Part shown: positions 42,015 to 51,906 of the stretch, piece by piece
Layout of the letters: every line of letters starts with the position of its first letter
How positions within the stretch are numbered: the stretch's first letter is position 1
Assembly: GCF_004123805.1 (NCBI RefSeq)
Contig: NZ_RWJX01000020.1
Location: 1-63,783, forward strand
Reading direction: 5' to 3'
Source of the DNA: Cellulomonas endophytica
GTDB taxonomy: Bacteria > Actinomycetota > Actinomycetes > Actinomycetales > Cellulomonadaceae
Length of the DNA: 63,783 bases
Position numbers and translations under genes: made by a program
Notes under the pieces: generated by a model
Database searches by the model: none
What the model saw: only the letters and a program-made list of their open reading frames with translations
Told to the model about the DNA's origin: nothing

Positions 42015-42634
42015 GTGGACGAGCGCGAGCCGGAGGTGCGCCGCAGGATCGCGGCGCAGGAGCTGTACACCGACAGCGGGGCGGGGCTGGAGGGCCTCGA
42101 GGAGAGCCGGGTCCGCGGCAAGGAGCTGGCGCGGGAGTTCAACGGGCTCGAGCCGCGCGACGTCGCCCGGCGGGACGCGGTCCTGCGCGAGCTCTTCGGC
42201 GCCGTCGGCACGGGGACCTGGGTGGAGCCTCCGCTCCACGTCGCGTACGGCGTGCACACCACGCTCGGCGAGGGCGTCTACGTGAACTTCGGGCTCACCC
42301 TCGTCGACGACGGGCCCGTGCACATCGGCGACCGGGTCATGCTCGCGCCGCACGTGACCATCACGAGCACCGGCCACCCCGTGCACCCGGCCCTGCGCCC
42401 GCACGGCGAGCAGTTCTCCGCGCCCGTGACGCTCGAGGCCGACGTGTGGGTCGGCGCGAACGTCACCATCCTGCCGGGCGTGACGATCGGCGAGGGGTCC
42501 GTGGTCGCGGCCGGCAGCGTCGTCACCGCGGACGTGCCGCCCATGTGCGTCGTCGGGGGCGTCCCGGCCCGCATCCTCCGCCGCATCACCGACGCCGACC
42601 TCGACTGGACCTACCGCCCGCCGCGGACGCTGGC

Positions 42635-42638
<4 letters not shown>
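42015..42638 (+). CDS. Sugar O-acetyltransferase, maltose/galactoside acetyltransferase type
   Basis: A 207-residue left-handed beta-helix (hexapeptide-repeat) enzyme transferring acetyl from acetyl-CoA to a sugar hydroxyl. The N-terminal Mac domain has LYTDSGAGL, and the coils include YVNFGLTLVDDGPVHIGDRVMLAP. The catalytic His is in TSTGHPVHP, and DVWVGANVTILPGVTIGEGSVVAAGSVV precedes the closing GVPARILRRI. GTG at 42015 fits the leaderless -10 box; GTG at 42006 is the alternative. Its stop overlaps the next gene by GTGA. Confidence 0.88.
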
Positions 42639-43699
<1,061 letters not shown>

Positions 43700-43911
43700 C
43701 CGCCCACCCGCCGGGCCGCTCGTGTCGCGCCCCGGCCCGGCCGCGGCCGCCGCGGACCCGACGACCCCGTCCTCCGGTGGCTCGCGGGCTCCGTCCGACC
43801 GTCCGAGGACGTGCTCACCCCGGGGTCGCGCCGCGGCCCGACCGGCCCCGGGGACCGTCAGAGGACGGCGTCGTCGGCCTCGTCGCTCGTCGCCGCCGGT
43901 GCGGCCTCCCG

Positions 43912-43935
43912 CCGCCGAGCATCACTCCTCGGCGG
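43912..43935. terminator. Terminator hairpin at the antiporter stop
   Basis: CCGCCGAG and its complement with an 8-base loop, spanning the stop codon of the minus-strand antiporter gene. The rest of the 220-base convergent gap has no other clear feature. Confidence 0.45.
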
Positions 43936-45505
43936 TGAGGGCGCCGCGGACGAGGCGGACCTCCTCCGCGTCGAGCTGGGCCTGGACCTGGCGGAGCACG
44001 ATGTCGTCGATCCGCCGGTCGTCCCGCAGCGCGACGACCGCGGCCCGCTTGTGCCCCAGGACGGCCAGCCGCAGGGCGTCGAACTGCGCCTCGGAGCCGG
44101 CGGAGGTGGCGGGGCCGTCGTCGTCGACCTGCCCGAGCGCCTCCGCGTGCATCCGGTACTCGGCCTCGAGCGCGGCGACGAGGTGCGGGGCGGTGCCGAG
44201 CCGCTCCGCCTCGACGGGCAGGGCCTCCAGCGCCGCCCTCGTCGCGGCCCGCTCGGCGAGCCGGCGCTCGTCGTCGACGGAGCCGTCGGGGTCGAACCGG
44301 GCCCAGCGGACGACGCGCGGGAGGGTGAGGCCCTGCACGAGGAGCGTGGCGAGGATGACGCCCGAGGTGACGAAGACGACGAGGTCGCGGTCGGGGAACG
44401 GGGCGCCGTCGGCGGTCGTCGCCGGGACGCCGAGGGCGGCGGCGAGCGAGACGGCGCCGCGGAACCCGGCCCAGGCGAGCGGCGTCCGGTGGCGCCAGGA
44501 GACGCGGCGCGCCCGCTGCGTCGCCCGGCGGTCGAGGGCGCGGATCAGGTAGGGCGTCGTGTGGAACCAGCCGAACCGCGCGAGGAGCACCGCGAGGTAC
44601 GCGGCGAGCGCCATGCCGACGCCCTGGAGCACGCCCCGCGAGGACAGCCCGTCCACCGCGCCGTACAGCTGCATGCCGACGAGGACGAAGAGGGCGCCGT
44701 TGAGGACGTGGGTGAGGACGGTCCAGAACTGCGTGGCCTGCACGCGGGCGGCCGCGGGGATGAGGCGCGGCCCGCTCTGGCTGAGCAGCAGGCCCGCGGC
44801 GACGACCGCCACGACGCCGGAGGCGTGCACGAGCTCGGCGACGAGGAAGGCGACGAACGGCGTCGCGACGCTGACGACGCTCTGCTGGACGGGCTCGTGC
44901 AGGCGCTCGCGCGCCGCGACGGCCAGCCGCCAGACGGCGACGCCCGCCAGTGCGCCACCGACGTAGCTGATCGCCAGGCGCCCCGCGACGTAGCCGCCGG
45001 TGACGGGCTCGCTGACGGCGTGGACGGCGATGGCGTAGAGCACGAGGGCCGTGCCGTCGTTGATGAGGCTCTCGGCGCGCAGGGTCGTGAGCATCCGCCG
45101 GGGCATGCCGCGGGCCACGCCGGCCACGGCGGTGGCGTCCGTGGGGGCGAGCACCGCCCCGAGCACCCAGGCCGGGCCCCAGTCCATCCCCAGCGCGTGC
45201 AGCACGGTCGCCACGAGCGCCGCGGTCGCGCCGACGAGCAGCACGCTCACGAGCGCGATGACCCGCTGGTTGGCGCGGATCTCGCGCAGCGACGTCGTCA
45301 AGCTCTCCCAGTACAGGAGCGCGGGCAGGATCAGCAGCAGCACGAGCTCGGGGGGCACCACCACGTGGTGGAACACGGGCAGCAGGCCGAGCAGGGTGCC
45401 GAGGACCAGCAGGACGAGCGGCGGTGCCACGCGCAGGCGGCGGCCGAGGACGGAGCCGGCGAGCACGGCGAGCAGGACGACGGCGACGATCTCGAGGGTG
45501 GGCAC
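43922..45505 (-). CDS. Na+/H+ antiporter, CPA1 (NhaP) family
   Basis: A 527-residue inner-membrane antiporter with about 12 transmembrane helices. The ion-binding CPA1 motifs are visible: VLAPTDATAVAGVARG and AESLINDGTALVLYAIAV. A later helix has WAGFRGAVSLAAALGVP. The cytoplasmic C-terminal 130 residues are acidic and helical. It is a typical length. The GTG has GGAGG nearby. It stands alone and contributes to pH or sodium homeostasis. Confidence 0.88.
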   Translation of the reverse strand: MPTLEIVAVVLLAVLAGSVLGRRLRVAPPLVLLVLGTLLGLLPVFHHVVVPPELVLLLILPALLYWESLTTSLREIRANQRVIALVSVLLVGATAALVATVLHALGMDWGPAWVLGAVLAPTDATAVAGVARGMPRRMLTTLRAESLINDGTALVLYAIAVHAVSEPVTGGYVAGRLAISYVGGALAGVAVWRLAVAARERLHEPVQQSVVSVATPFVAFLVAELVHASGVVAVVAAGLLLSQSGPRLIPAAARVQATQFWTVLTHVLNGALFVLVGMQLYGAVDGLSSRGVLQGVGMALAAYLAVLLARFGWFHTTPYLIRALDRRATQRARRVSWRHRTPLAWAGFRGAVSLAAALGVPATTADGAPFPDRDLVVFVTSGVILATLLVQGLTLPRVVRWARFDPDGSVDDERRLAERAATRAALEALPVEAERLGTAPHLVAALEAEYRMHAEALGQVDDDGPATSAGSEAQFDALRLAVLGHKRAAVVALRDDRRIDDIVLRQVQAQLDAEEVRLVRGALTAEE

Positions 45506-45634
45506 CGCACCTCCCGTCCCGGGCGACCCGGTGGCCGGCCCCTGGTGGACGCGAGGGTAGGGCGCCGGGGCCGTCCCGGGGAGCCCCTGCGGCCCGGCGC
45601 CGGACGACCGCCGCCCGTGGCCGTCCGGCTCGGG

Positions 45635-46639
45635 TCAGCGCGTGCTCTCCCGCAGCACGAGGTGCGCGCGCGTCGTCGTCGTCGGGCGCGCCGTGCCGGC
45701 GCCCTCGCCGCGGATGCGCCGCTCGAGCAGGTCGAGGGCGAGGGCGGCGATGGCGTCGTTGCCGGGCTCCACGGAGGACAGCCGCGGGACGAGGAAGTCC
45801 GTCTCGGGGCCGTTGTCGAAGCCGATGACCTGCACGTCCTGCGGCACGCGCAGCCCGAGGTCGGCGAGCGCCCGCAGCGCGCCGGTGGCGAGCGTGTCCG
45901 TCACCGCGAAGACGCCGTCCACGTCGAGGCCGTCCGCGTGCAGCGAGCGGACGGCCTCGTAGCCGTGCCGCCAGGTGTAGGAGGCGGTCTCGACGACGAG
46001 GCACGGGTCGACGGCGCGGCCGAGGTCGGCGTGCGCCTGGCGGTAGCCCCGGGTGCGCAGGGAGCCCATGTCGTCCGTGTCGTCGCGGCGGCCGCCGACG
46101 ATGGCCACCCGTCGCGAGCCCGTGCGCAGCAGGTGGTCCGTCGCCTCCCGGCTGCCGCCGACGTTGTCCATCATCACGTGGTCGAAGCGGCGGGGGACGG
46201 GGCTCTCGCCGAGGAACACCACCGGGGTGCCGAAGCGCATCCGGTCGAGGTCGGCCGCGTCGAGGCGGACGAGGGTGACGACCGCGCCGTCGTAGCGGCG
46301 CAGGTGGGCGAAGGAGACGGCGTCGAGCTCCTGCTCGCGCGTCCCGCCCGTGCGCTCGAGGAGCAGGTGCCGGCCCCGCTCCTGGGCGCCGGCCGAGAGC
46401 CGGTTCGACAGGTGCGCGTAGTACGGGCTGTCGAGGTCCGGCAGGACGAGGCCGATCGCGCCGGTGCGGCCGGTCCGCAGGCTCCGGGCGGCGGCGTTGA
46501 CCTCGTAGCCCAGCTCGTCGACCGCCTGCATCACGCGGCTGCGCGTGTCCGGCCCGACGCCGGGGCGGCCGTTGACCACGTTCGAGACCGTCATGGTGGA
46601 CACGCCCGCCGCCCTCGCGACGTCGACCATCCGCACCAT
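45635..46639 (-). CDS. LacI-family regulator (first of a tandem pair)
   Basis: A 334-residue repressor. HTH MVDVARAAGVSTMTVSNVVNG lies at residues 4-24, and the sensor domain runs from GAIGLVLPDLDSPYYA to VIGFDNGPE. GGAGG about ten bases before the ATG at 46639 fixes the start. A 12-bp perfect palindrome overlaps its own promoter, predicting autoregulation. The palindrome upstream of the sugar operon (48222) shares 12 of 14 positions. With the second LacI gene it forms a minus-strand pair upstream of the arabinose-type operon. Confidence 0.9.
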   Translation of the reverse strand: MVRMVDVARAAGVSTMTVSNVVNGRPGVGPDTRSRVMQAVDELGYEVNAAARSLRTGRTGAIGLVLPDLDSPYYAHLSNRLSAGAQERGRHLLLERTGGTREQELDAVSFAHLRRYDGAVVTLVRLDAADLDRMRFGTPVVFLGESPVPRRFDHVMMDNVGGSREATDHLLRTGSRRVAIVGGRRDDTDDMGSLRTRGYRQAHADLGRAVDPCLVVETASYTWRHGYEAVRSLHADGLDVDGVFAVTDTLATGALRALADLGLRVPQDVQVIGFDNGPETDFLVPRLSSVEPGNDAIAALALDLLERRIRGEGAGTARPTTTTRAHLVLRESTR

Positions 46640-46730
46640 CGCGCGATCCTCCCATCCGGCCCCCGGGCGTCGTCGCCCGGTCCCGCCCCGCGCGTCGACC
46701 ACCCGAAGGGGTGATCGCCGCTCCGGCCGG

Positions 46731-46760
46731 AGCATACGACGTCGTAAACCCACGCGTCAG
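46731..46760 (-). promoter_or_regulatory. Promoter (CTGACG, 18 bp, TATGCT) with LacI operator TACGACGTCGTA
   Basis: On the minus strand, CTGACG (46760-46755) and TATGCT (46736-46731) are spaced by 18 bp. The perfect 12-bp palindrome TACGACGTCGTA (46735-46746) covers the spacer and the edge of the -10 element. The transcript leads to the first LacI gene 92 bases on. Confidence 0.65.
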
Positions 46761-46888
46761 GGAGGTACGACGAAGAAATTCCTCCGAGGCGCGGGCGACG
46801 GCCCGGCTCGTGGCGACGTCCACGCGCACGGGTGCGACGTCGCGGACCCTGCGCGACCCCGGAGAGGGCGTGCTGGGCACGGGGCGGT

Positions 46889-47908
46889 CTAGGTGTCCGT
46901 GCCGCCCGTGGACTCGCGGGCGACGACCCGGAACGCCGCCTTGTGCAGGCGCGGCCCGCGCGAGGTGCCCTCGCCCCACCCGATGCGCTCGAGGAGCATG
47001 CCCACCGCGACCTCGGCGATCTCGTCGCGACCCGGGTCGATGCTCGACAGCGACGGCAGCGTGAAGTGCCCGGTGGAGATGTTGTCGAAGCCGATGACGG
47101 CGACGTCGTCGGGCACGCGGCGGCCGGCCTCGCCGAGGGCGCGCAGGACACCGACGGCGAGGGCGTCGTTGAGGGCGAACACCGCGTCGAACTCCACACC
47201 CGAGGCGAGGAGCTCGCGGGTGGCGGCCGCACCGTCCGCCGGGTGCCACGGGGCCGCGACGCGCTCGAGCCGCTCGTCCTCGGGCAGCCCCGCCACGACG
47301 AGCGCCTCCCGGTACCCCCGCACGCGCAGGTCGGACGGGCGCAGCTGGCCGGTGCGCCGGTCGGGGTGGGCGCCGACGACCGCGATGCGCCGCCGGCCGA
47401 GCCCCACGAGGTGCTCCACGGCCGCCCGGGCCCCCTCGACGTTGTGCATCGTCACGTGGTCGGTCGGGCCGCCGAAGATGCGCTCGCCGAGCAGCACGAG
47501 CGGGTACTCGACCTGGTCCAGGAGGCCCCGGTCCTCCGTGCCGAGCCGCTCCGGGCTGAACAGCAGGCCGTCCGTCTGCTTCAGGCCGTTCTCGATGACC
47601 GCGATCTCGTGGTCCCGGTCGGCCCCGGCCTGGCCCACGATGACGCTGAGGTGCCGGCGCTCGGCGGCCGCGATCACCGCGTCCGCGAGCTCGGCGAAGT
47701 AGGTCTGGCGCAGGTCCGGCACGGCGAGCCCGATGACCCCGGTCCTCCCCGAGCGCAGGCCGCGCGCCGACAGGTTGGGGCGGTAGCCGAGCTCGGCGAT
47801 GGCGCGCTGCACGCGTGCCCGCGTCTCGGGGTGCACGTGCGGGTGGTCGTTGACGACGTTCGAGACGGTCTTGTTGGAGACGCGCGCGAGGAGCGCGACG
47901 TCGCGCAT
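46889..47908 (-). CDS. LacI-family regulator (second of a tandem pair)
   Basis: A 339-residue repressor. HTH MRDVALLARVSNKTVSNVVND is at the very N-terminus. The sensor domain begins GVIGLAVPDLRQTYFAELAD and contains VIGFDNISTGHF. I chose the ATG at 47908; GTG codons two and four codons earlier are alternatives, and there is no clear ribosome-binding site. Its HTH is similar to that of the neighbouring LacI, so overlapping operator recognition is likely. It is divergent from the uptake and hydrolysis operon starting at 48373. Confidence 0.88.
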   Translation of the reverse strand: MRDVALLARVSNKTVSNVVNDHPHVHPETRARVQRAIAELGYRPNLSARGLRSGRTGVIGLAVPDLRQTYFAELADAVIAAAERRHLSVIVGQAGADRDHEIAVIENGLKQTDGLLFSPERLGTEDRGLLDQVEYPLVLLGERIFGGPTDHVTMHNVEGARAAVEHLVGLGRRRIAVVGAHPDRRTGQLRPSDLRVRGYREALVVAGLPEDERLERVAAPWHPADGAAATRELLASGVEFDAVFALNDALAVGVLRALGEAGRRVPDDVAVIGFDNISTGHFTLPSLSSIDPGRDEIAEVAVGMLLERIGWGEGTSRGPRLHKAAFRVVARESTGGTDT

Positions 47909-48221
47909 GGTCACACCCACAAAGCACGCTCCGCGCTCTCGTAGACGGTCGGCGCCCGTGCTGGACGCCGTGCGTGACCCGCGGGCCTCCCGCACCACGT
48001 CGGCACCCTGCGCCGCGGGGGCGCGGGGCGCCGGATGGTCCCCGTGAGCCTAGCGCCGCGGTCCCTCCGCAGGTCGCCGCCCGTGCCGTTCCCGACCCCG
48101 GCGCGCCCCTCGACGCGCTACGTCCTCGCGCGTCCGACGAGGGCCGGCAGCACCGTCGCCGCCGTTACCGGAACGATGCTTGACAGGCCCGGCGAGGACG
48201 GGCCACGATGACGCCCGGCGC
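47909..48221. other. Long divergent leader region, 5' part
   Basis: About 310 bases with no gene upstream of the second LacI gene and before the operators. It contains a minus-strand TAGGCT -10-like box (about 48049-48054) and a TTGACA at 48180-48185 followed 18 bp later by the weak CACGAT. Otherwise nothing distinct is seen. Confidence 0.4.
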
Positions 48222-48266
48222 TTACGACGTGGTAAAAATGCCGGTCACAGCGCTATAACGTCATAG
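48222..48266. promoter_or_regulatory. Two LacI-type operators before the ABC/GH operon
   Basis: TTACGACGTGGTAA (48222-48235) and CTATAACGTCATAG (48253-48266) are near-palindromes with central ACGT, 31 bp apart centre to centre, in an AT-rich island. The first matches 12 of 14 positions around the palindrome in the first LacI promoter. Double sites allow cooperative or looped repression. The 5' leader to the first permease ATG is about 105 bases. Confidence 0.6.
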
Positions 48267-48372
48267 TCGACGGACAGCGGCCCCGGCATCGGACAGCGGT
48301 GGGCCGGCGCCCGTCGGCTGCGCATCCGTCACGCGTGCGCCCCGGCGCACGGCCTCGAGGAGGAGGGTCAGG

Positions 48373-49407
48373 ATGGACGACGGTCCTACGGCTGGACCCC
48401 CGCTCGCCACCGGCGCGCGGACCGCGACCGCGACCGCGGGCGGCGGAGGGGGCGCGTCGCCCCTGGACGGGCGGGGGGTGACCCGGCGGCGCCCGGGCGG
48501 GCGCTCCCTCAAGGACGTCCTGTACTCGCAGAAGCTCGCGCCCTACTTCTTCATCGCGCCGTTCGTCATCACGCTGCTCGCGTTCTGGGCCGTGCCGCTC
48601 GTGCGCACGTTCGTCATGAGCACGCAGGAGGTGCTCTTCGGCGAGTCCGCCTTCGTCGGCACGGACAACTACGAGCGGCTCTGGCGCGACCGGATCTTCT
48701 GGCAGGCGCTCTTCAACAGCGCCCGCTACATGGTCCTCACGCTCGTGCTGCTCATCCCGATCCCGCTCGTGCTCGCCGTCCTGCTGAACTCCAAGATCGG
48801 CAGCGCCCGCGTGAAGGCGGTCTTCAAGGCGTCGCTGTTCGTCCCGGCCCTGACGTCGGTCGTCGTCGCGGGCATCATCTTCCGGCTCATGTTCGCCGAG
48901 ACGGGCACGGGCCTGGTGAACCAGGCGCTGGCGCTGTTCGGCGCCGACCCGGTGCGCTGGCTGCGGACGGACACCGGGGGGCTCGTCGCCCTCCTCGCGC
49001 TGGCGATGTGGCGGTACACCGGCGTCAACATCCTGTACTTCCTCGCCGGGCTGCAGTCGATCCCCGACGAGTACTACGAGGCCGCCTCCATCGACGGCGC
49101 GAACAAGGTGCAGCAGTTCTTCCGGATCACGCTGCCGAACCTCAAGCCGACGATGGTCTACGTCACGACGATCAGCATCTACGGCGGCCTGGCGATGTTC
49201 CTCGAGAGCTTCATGCTCTACGCCGGCAACAACTCCCCGAACAACCAGGGCCTGACGGTCGTGGGGTACCTCTACCGCCGCGGCATCGAGGAGAACGACC
49301 TCGGGTACGCCTCCGCGGTCGGCGTCGTCCTGCTCGTCGTCATCATGGCGATCAACCTCACCTACCTCCGCCTGACGGGCACGTTCTCGAAGGAGGGGCA
49401 GCGATGA
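48373..49407 (+). CDS. Sugar ABC transporter permease, MalF/UgpA type
   Basis: A 344-residue permease with six core helices from about residue 58. The cytoplasmic N-terminus (1-50) is Gly/Arg-rich. The EAA loop reads IPDEYYEAASIDGANKVQQF. AGGAGGAGGG precedes the ATG. It is the first gene of an operon running to 59656, and the next permease overlaps by ATGA. It probably imports arabinose- or xylose-containing oligosaccharides together with the binding protein at 50371. The ATPase is not encoded here and is probably a shared one. Confidence 0.9.
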   Translation: MDDGPTAGPPLATGARTATATAGGGGGASPLDGRGVTRRRPGGRSLKDVLYSQKLAPYFFIAPFVITLLAFWAVPLVRTFVMSTQEVLFGESAFVGTDNYERLWRDRIFWQALFNSARYMVLTLVLLIPIPLVLAVLLNSKIGSARVKAVFKASLFVPALTSVVVAGIIFRLMFAETGTGLVNQALALFGADPVRWLRTDTGGLVALLALAMWRYTGVNILYFLAGLQSIPDEYYEAASIDGANKVQQFFRITLPNLKPTMVYVTTISIYGGLAMFLESFMLYAGNNSPNNQGLTVVGYLYRRGIEENDLGYASAVGVVLLVVIMAINLTYLRLTGTFSKEGQR

Positions 49408-50339
49408 GCGCGCCCGCGTCCCCGACGCCGATCCCGGTCGCGACGCCGGAGGCCGTGGCCGGCGGGCGGCGGCAGGACCCGCGGCGGCCCGGGCGGACGC
49501 GGCACCCGCTGCCGCGCGGCCTCTTCGCCGCGGTCCAGACCTCGTTCCTCGTCCTCATCGGGCTGCTCGTGCTGGTGCCGCTCGCCGCGATCTTCCTGGG
49601 CACGTTCCAGGACGGCGGCCAGATCATCCGCAACGGGCTGAGCCTGGACCTGGACTTCTCGGTGCTCTCCCTCGACAACTACGTGCTGCTCTTCACGGAC
49701 TCGGGGCCGTACTTCCGGTGGTTCGCCAACTCCGTCGTCCTCACCGCGGTCCAGGTGGTGCTCACGCTGCTCGTGAGCTCCTTCGTGGCCTACGGCTTCG
49801 CGATGTACGAGTTCCGCGGGAAGAACGCGTGGTTCATCTCGGTGCTGCTGCTCATGACCGTGCCGTTCGAGATCATGATGCTGCCGCTCTTCGTCCTCGT
49901 GAACGACGTGGGCCTGGCGGACTCCTACGGCGTCATCGTGGTCCCGTTCCTCGCCGCGTCCGTGACGATCTTCTTCTTCCGGCAGTACTTCCTGGGCATC
50001 CCCAGGGAGCTGCTCGAGGCCGGCCGGGTCGACGGCGTGACGGAGTTCGGGATCTTCTTCCGGATCGTCCTGCCGATCGCCCGCCCCGCGCTCGCCGCGA
50101 TGGCGATCCTCAACGGGATGGTCATCTGGAACAACTTCCTGTGGCCGCTGCTGGTGCTGCGCTCCTCCGAGAAGTTCACGCTGCCCATCGGCCTGAACAC
50201 GCTCCTGACGCCGTACGGCAACAACTACGAGCTGCTCATCATCGGCTCCTTCTTCTCCCTCCTGCCCGTCCTCGTCCTGTTCCTGCTCTTCCAGCGCTTC
50301 TTCGTGGCCGGCATGACCGCCGGCGCGCTCAAGGGCTGA
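49404..50339 (+). CDS. Sugar ABC transporter permease, MalG/UgpE type
   Basis: A 311-residue permease partner with about six helices from residue 45. The EAA loop is IPRELLEAGRVDGVTEFGIF, and the C-terminus QRFFVAGMTAGALKG is typical of the MalG group. The ATG overlaps the previous stop (ATGA). The binding-protein gene follows after 31 bases. Confidence 0.9.
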   Translation: MSAPASPTPIPVATPEAVAGGRRQDPRRPGRTRHPLPRGLFAAVQTSFLVLIGLLVLVPLAAIFLGTFQDGGQIIRNGLSLDLDFSVLSLDNYVLLFTDSGPYFRWFANSVVLTAVQVVLTLLVSSFVAYGFAMYEFRGKNAWFISVLLLMTVPFEIMMLPLFVLVNDVGLADSYGVIVVPFLAASVTIFFFRQYFLGIPRELLEAGRVDGVTEFGIFFRIVLPIARPALAAMAILNGMVIWNNFLWPLLVLRSSEKFTLPIGLNTLLTPYGNNYELLIIGSFFSLLPVLVLFLLFQRFFVAGMTAGALKG

Positions 50340-50370
50340 CCGACCACCGCACACCGACAAAGGAGTCACG

Positions 50371-51711
50371 ATGACCCGATCGCGCAGGTTCACCTCGCTC
50401 GCCGCCGCGGGTGCCGCGGGAGTGCTCATGCTCGCCGCGTGCAGCGGCGGCGGGGGCGGCGAGGAGCCGGCCGCCACGAACGCCGACGGCACCACGCCGC
50501 TCAACATGTGGGTGTTCGCCGAGCTGCACGGCACCTACTACGAGCAGATGGCCGAGCTGTGGAACGAGCAGAACCCGGACCGCCAGGTGGACCTGGAGGT
50601 GACGGTCTACCCGTACGACGACATGCACAACAAGCTGCAGCTCGCCGCGAACTCCGGCGAGGGCATGCCGGACCTCGTCGACATCGAGGTGAGCAAGTTC
50701 TCCAAGTTCGTCACCGACGACGGCCGCACGCCCCTCATGGACCTCACGGAGTACGCCGAGCCGTACCGCGAGGACGTGGTGGAGGCCCGGCTCGACCTCT
50801 ACGGCCGGGACGGCAAGCAGTACGGGATGCCCACCCACGTGGGCGCCTTCGTGTCCTTCTACAACGCGGAGCTCCTCGAGGCGGCCGGCATCGACTACAC
50901 CACCATCGAGACCTGGGACGACTTCCAGGAGGCGGGTGCGGCGTACAAGGCGGCGACCGGCAAGAACTTCGGCGTCGCGAGCACGGGCGTCGACATGGTC
51001 GAGCCGCTCATGGTCGCCCAGCTGGGAGGCACCTTCTTCGACGAGGACGGCGCGGTCTCGGTCAACAGCCCCGAGGTCGTCCAGGCCCTCGAGTTCGAGC
51101 AGGGGATGCAGGAGGCGGGCGCGATCGCGACCATCCCCGGCGGCAGCCCCGACGACGAGGAGGCCTACGGCGCCATCGCCCGCGGCGACTACGCCGCGAT
51201 CGTCTACCCGGCCTGGTACACCTCGCGCTTCGTCGACTACATGCCCGAGCTGTCGGGCAAGGTCGCCATCGCGCCGGCGCCGACCTTCGAGGGCGGCGAG
51301 GTCGAGACGATCGGCGGTGGCGGCACCGGCACGGCCGTGGCCGACTCCTCGCCGGTCAAGGAGCTGGCGGCCGAGTGGGTCGCCTTCGCCAAGCTCTCCC
51401 CCGAGGCGAACGTCGCCGTGTGGGAGGTCCTCGGCTTCGACCCCGTCAACATGGCGATCTGGGAGGACGAGGAGGTCACGAAGGACCCGGAGAACAAGTT
51501 CAACGCGTACTTCCGGACGAACCTCTTCGACGTCCTCAACGAGGTCAAGGACGGCATCGGCCACTTCGAGTCCTTCTCGAACGCGAACCTGCCGGCGGTC
51601 GACGACGTCTTCACCACGACGACCTTCACGCAGATCTTCGAGAACGGCGTCCCGGCCCAGGAGGCCCTCGACCAGGCGCAGCAGGACCTGGAGAACCAGA
51701 TCGGCGGCTGA
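50371..51711 (+). CDS. Sugar ABC transporter substrate-binding lipoprotein
   Basis: A 446-residue family-1 (CUT1) binding protein. A lipoprotein signal peptide ends MLAAC (Cys24), followed by a Gly/Glu linker. The mature domain begins LNMWVFAELHGTYYEQMAELW and contains PDLVDIEVSKFSKF and YGMPTHVGAFVSFYNAELL, close in style to the AraN arabino-oligosaccharide binding proteins. AAAGGAG seven bases before the ATG sets the start. A hairpin 40 bases after its stop may protect or separate the binding-protein message. A preference for arabinosyl or xylosyl oligomers is inferred from the enzymes downstream. Confidence 0.9.
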   Translation: MTRSRRFTSLAAAGAAGVLMLAACSGGGGGEEPAATNADGTTPLNMWVFAELHGTYYEQMAELWNEQNPDRQVDLEVTVYPYDDMHNKLQLAANSGEGMPDLVDIEVSKFSKFVTDDGRTPLMDLTEYAEPYREDVVEARLDLYGRDGKQYGMPTHVGAFVSFYNAELLEAAGIDYTTIETWDDFQEAGAAYKAATGKNFGVASTGVDMVEPLMVAQLGGTFFDEDGAVSVNSPEVVQALEFEQGMQEAGAIATIPGGSPDDEEAYGAIARGDYAAIVYPAWYTSRFVDYMPELSGKVAIAPAPTFEGGEVETIGGGGTGTAVADSSPVKELAAEWVAFAKLSPEANVAVWEVLGFDPVNMAIWEDEEVTKDPENKFNAYFRTNLFDVLNEVKDGIGHFESFSNANLPAVDDVFTTTTFTQIFENGVPAQEALDQAQQDLENQIGG

Positions 51712-51750
51712 GCCACCGACCCCCGCACGACCCCTGCACGCCCCTCCGGT

Positions 51751-51768
51751 CGCCGGCCACCGCCGGCG
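51751..51768 (+). terminator. Intercistronic hairpin after the binding-protein gene
   Basis: CGCCGGC and its complement around CACC, in the 195-base gap before the GH51 gene. More likely a message-stabilising or attenuating stem than a full stop, because the operon continues. The rest of this gap shows only the AGGAG site of the next gene. Confidence 0.4.
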
Positions 51769-51906
51769 GCCGGGGGGCGGCACGGGCGGCCGCCCGCCCG
51801 TCGCGCACCGGGACCGCCCGCACCGTCCCGCCGCCGCACCACCCCCCGACCCGCACGCCGACCACCGTCGGCCGCCGCGCGCCCGATCCCACCCCAGGAG
51901 CACCGC

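Noticed and set aside
45599..45632. Inverted repeat GCCGGACG/CGTCCGGC as terminator of the first LacI gene
   Set aside because: It is only 8 bp with a 15-base loop in extremely GC-rich sequence; too weak to list as a feature.
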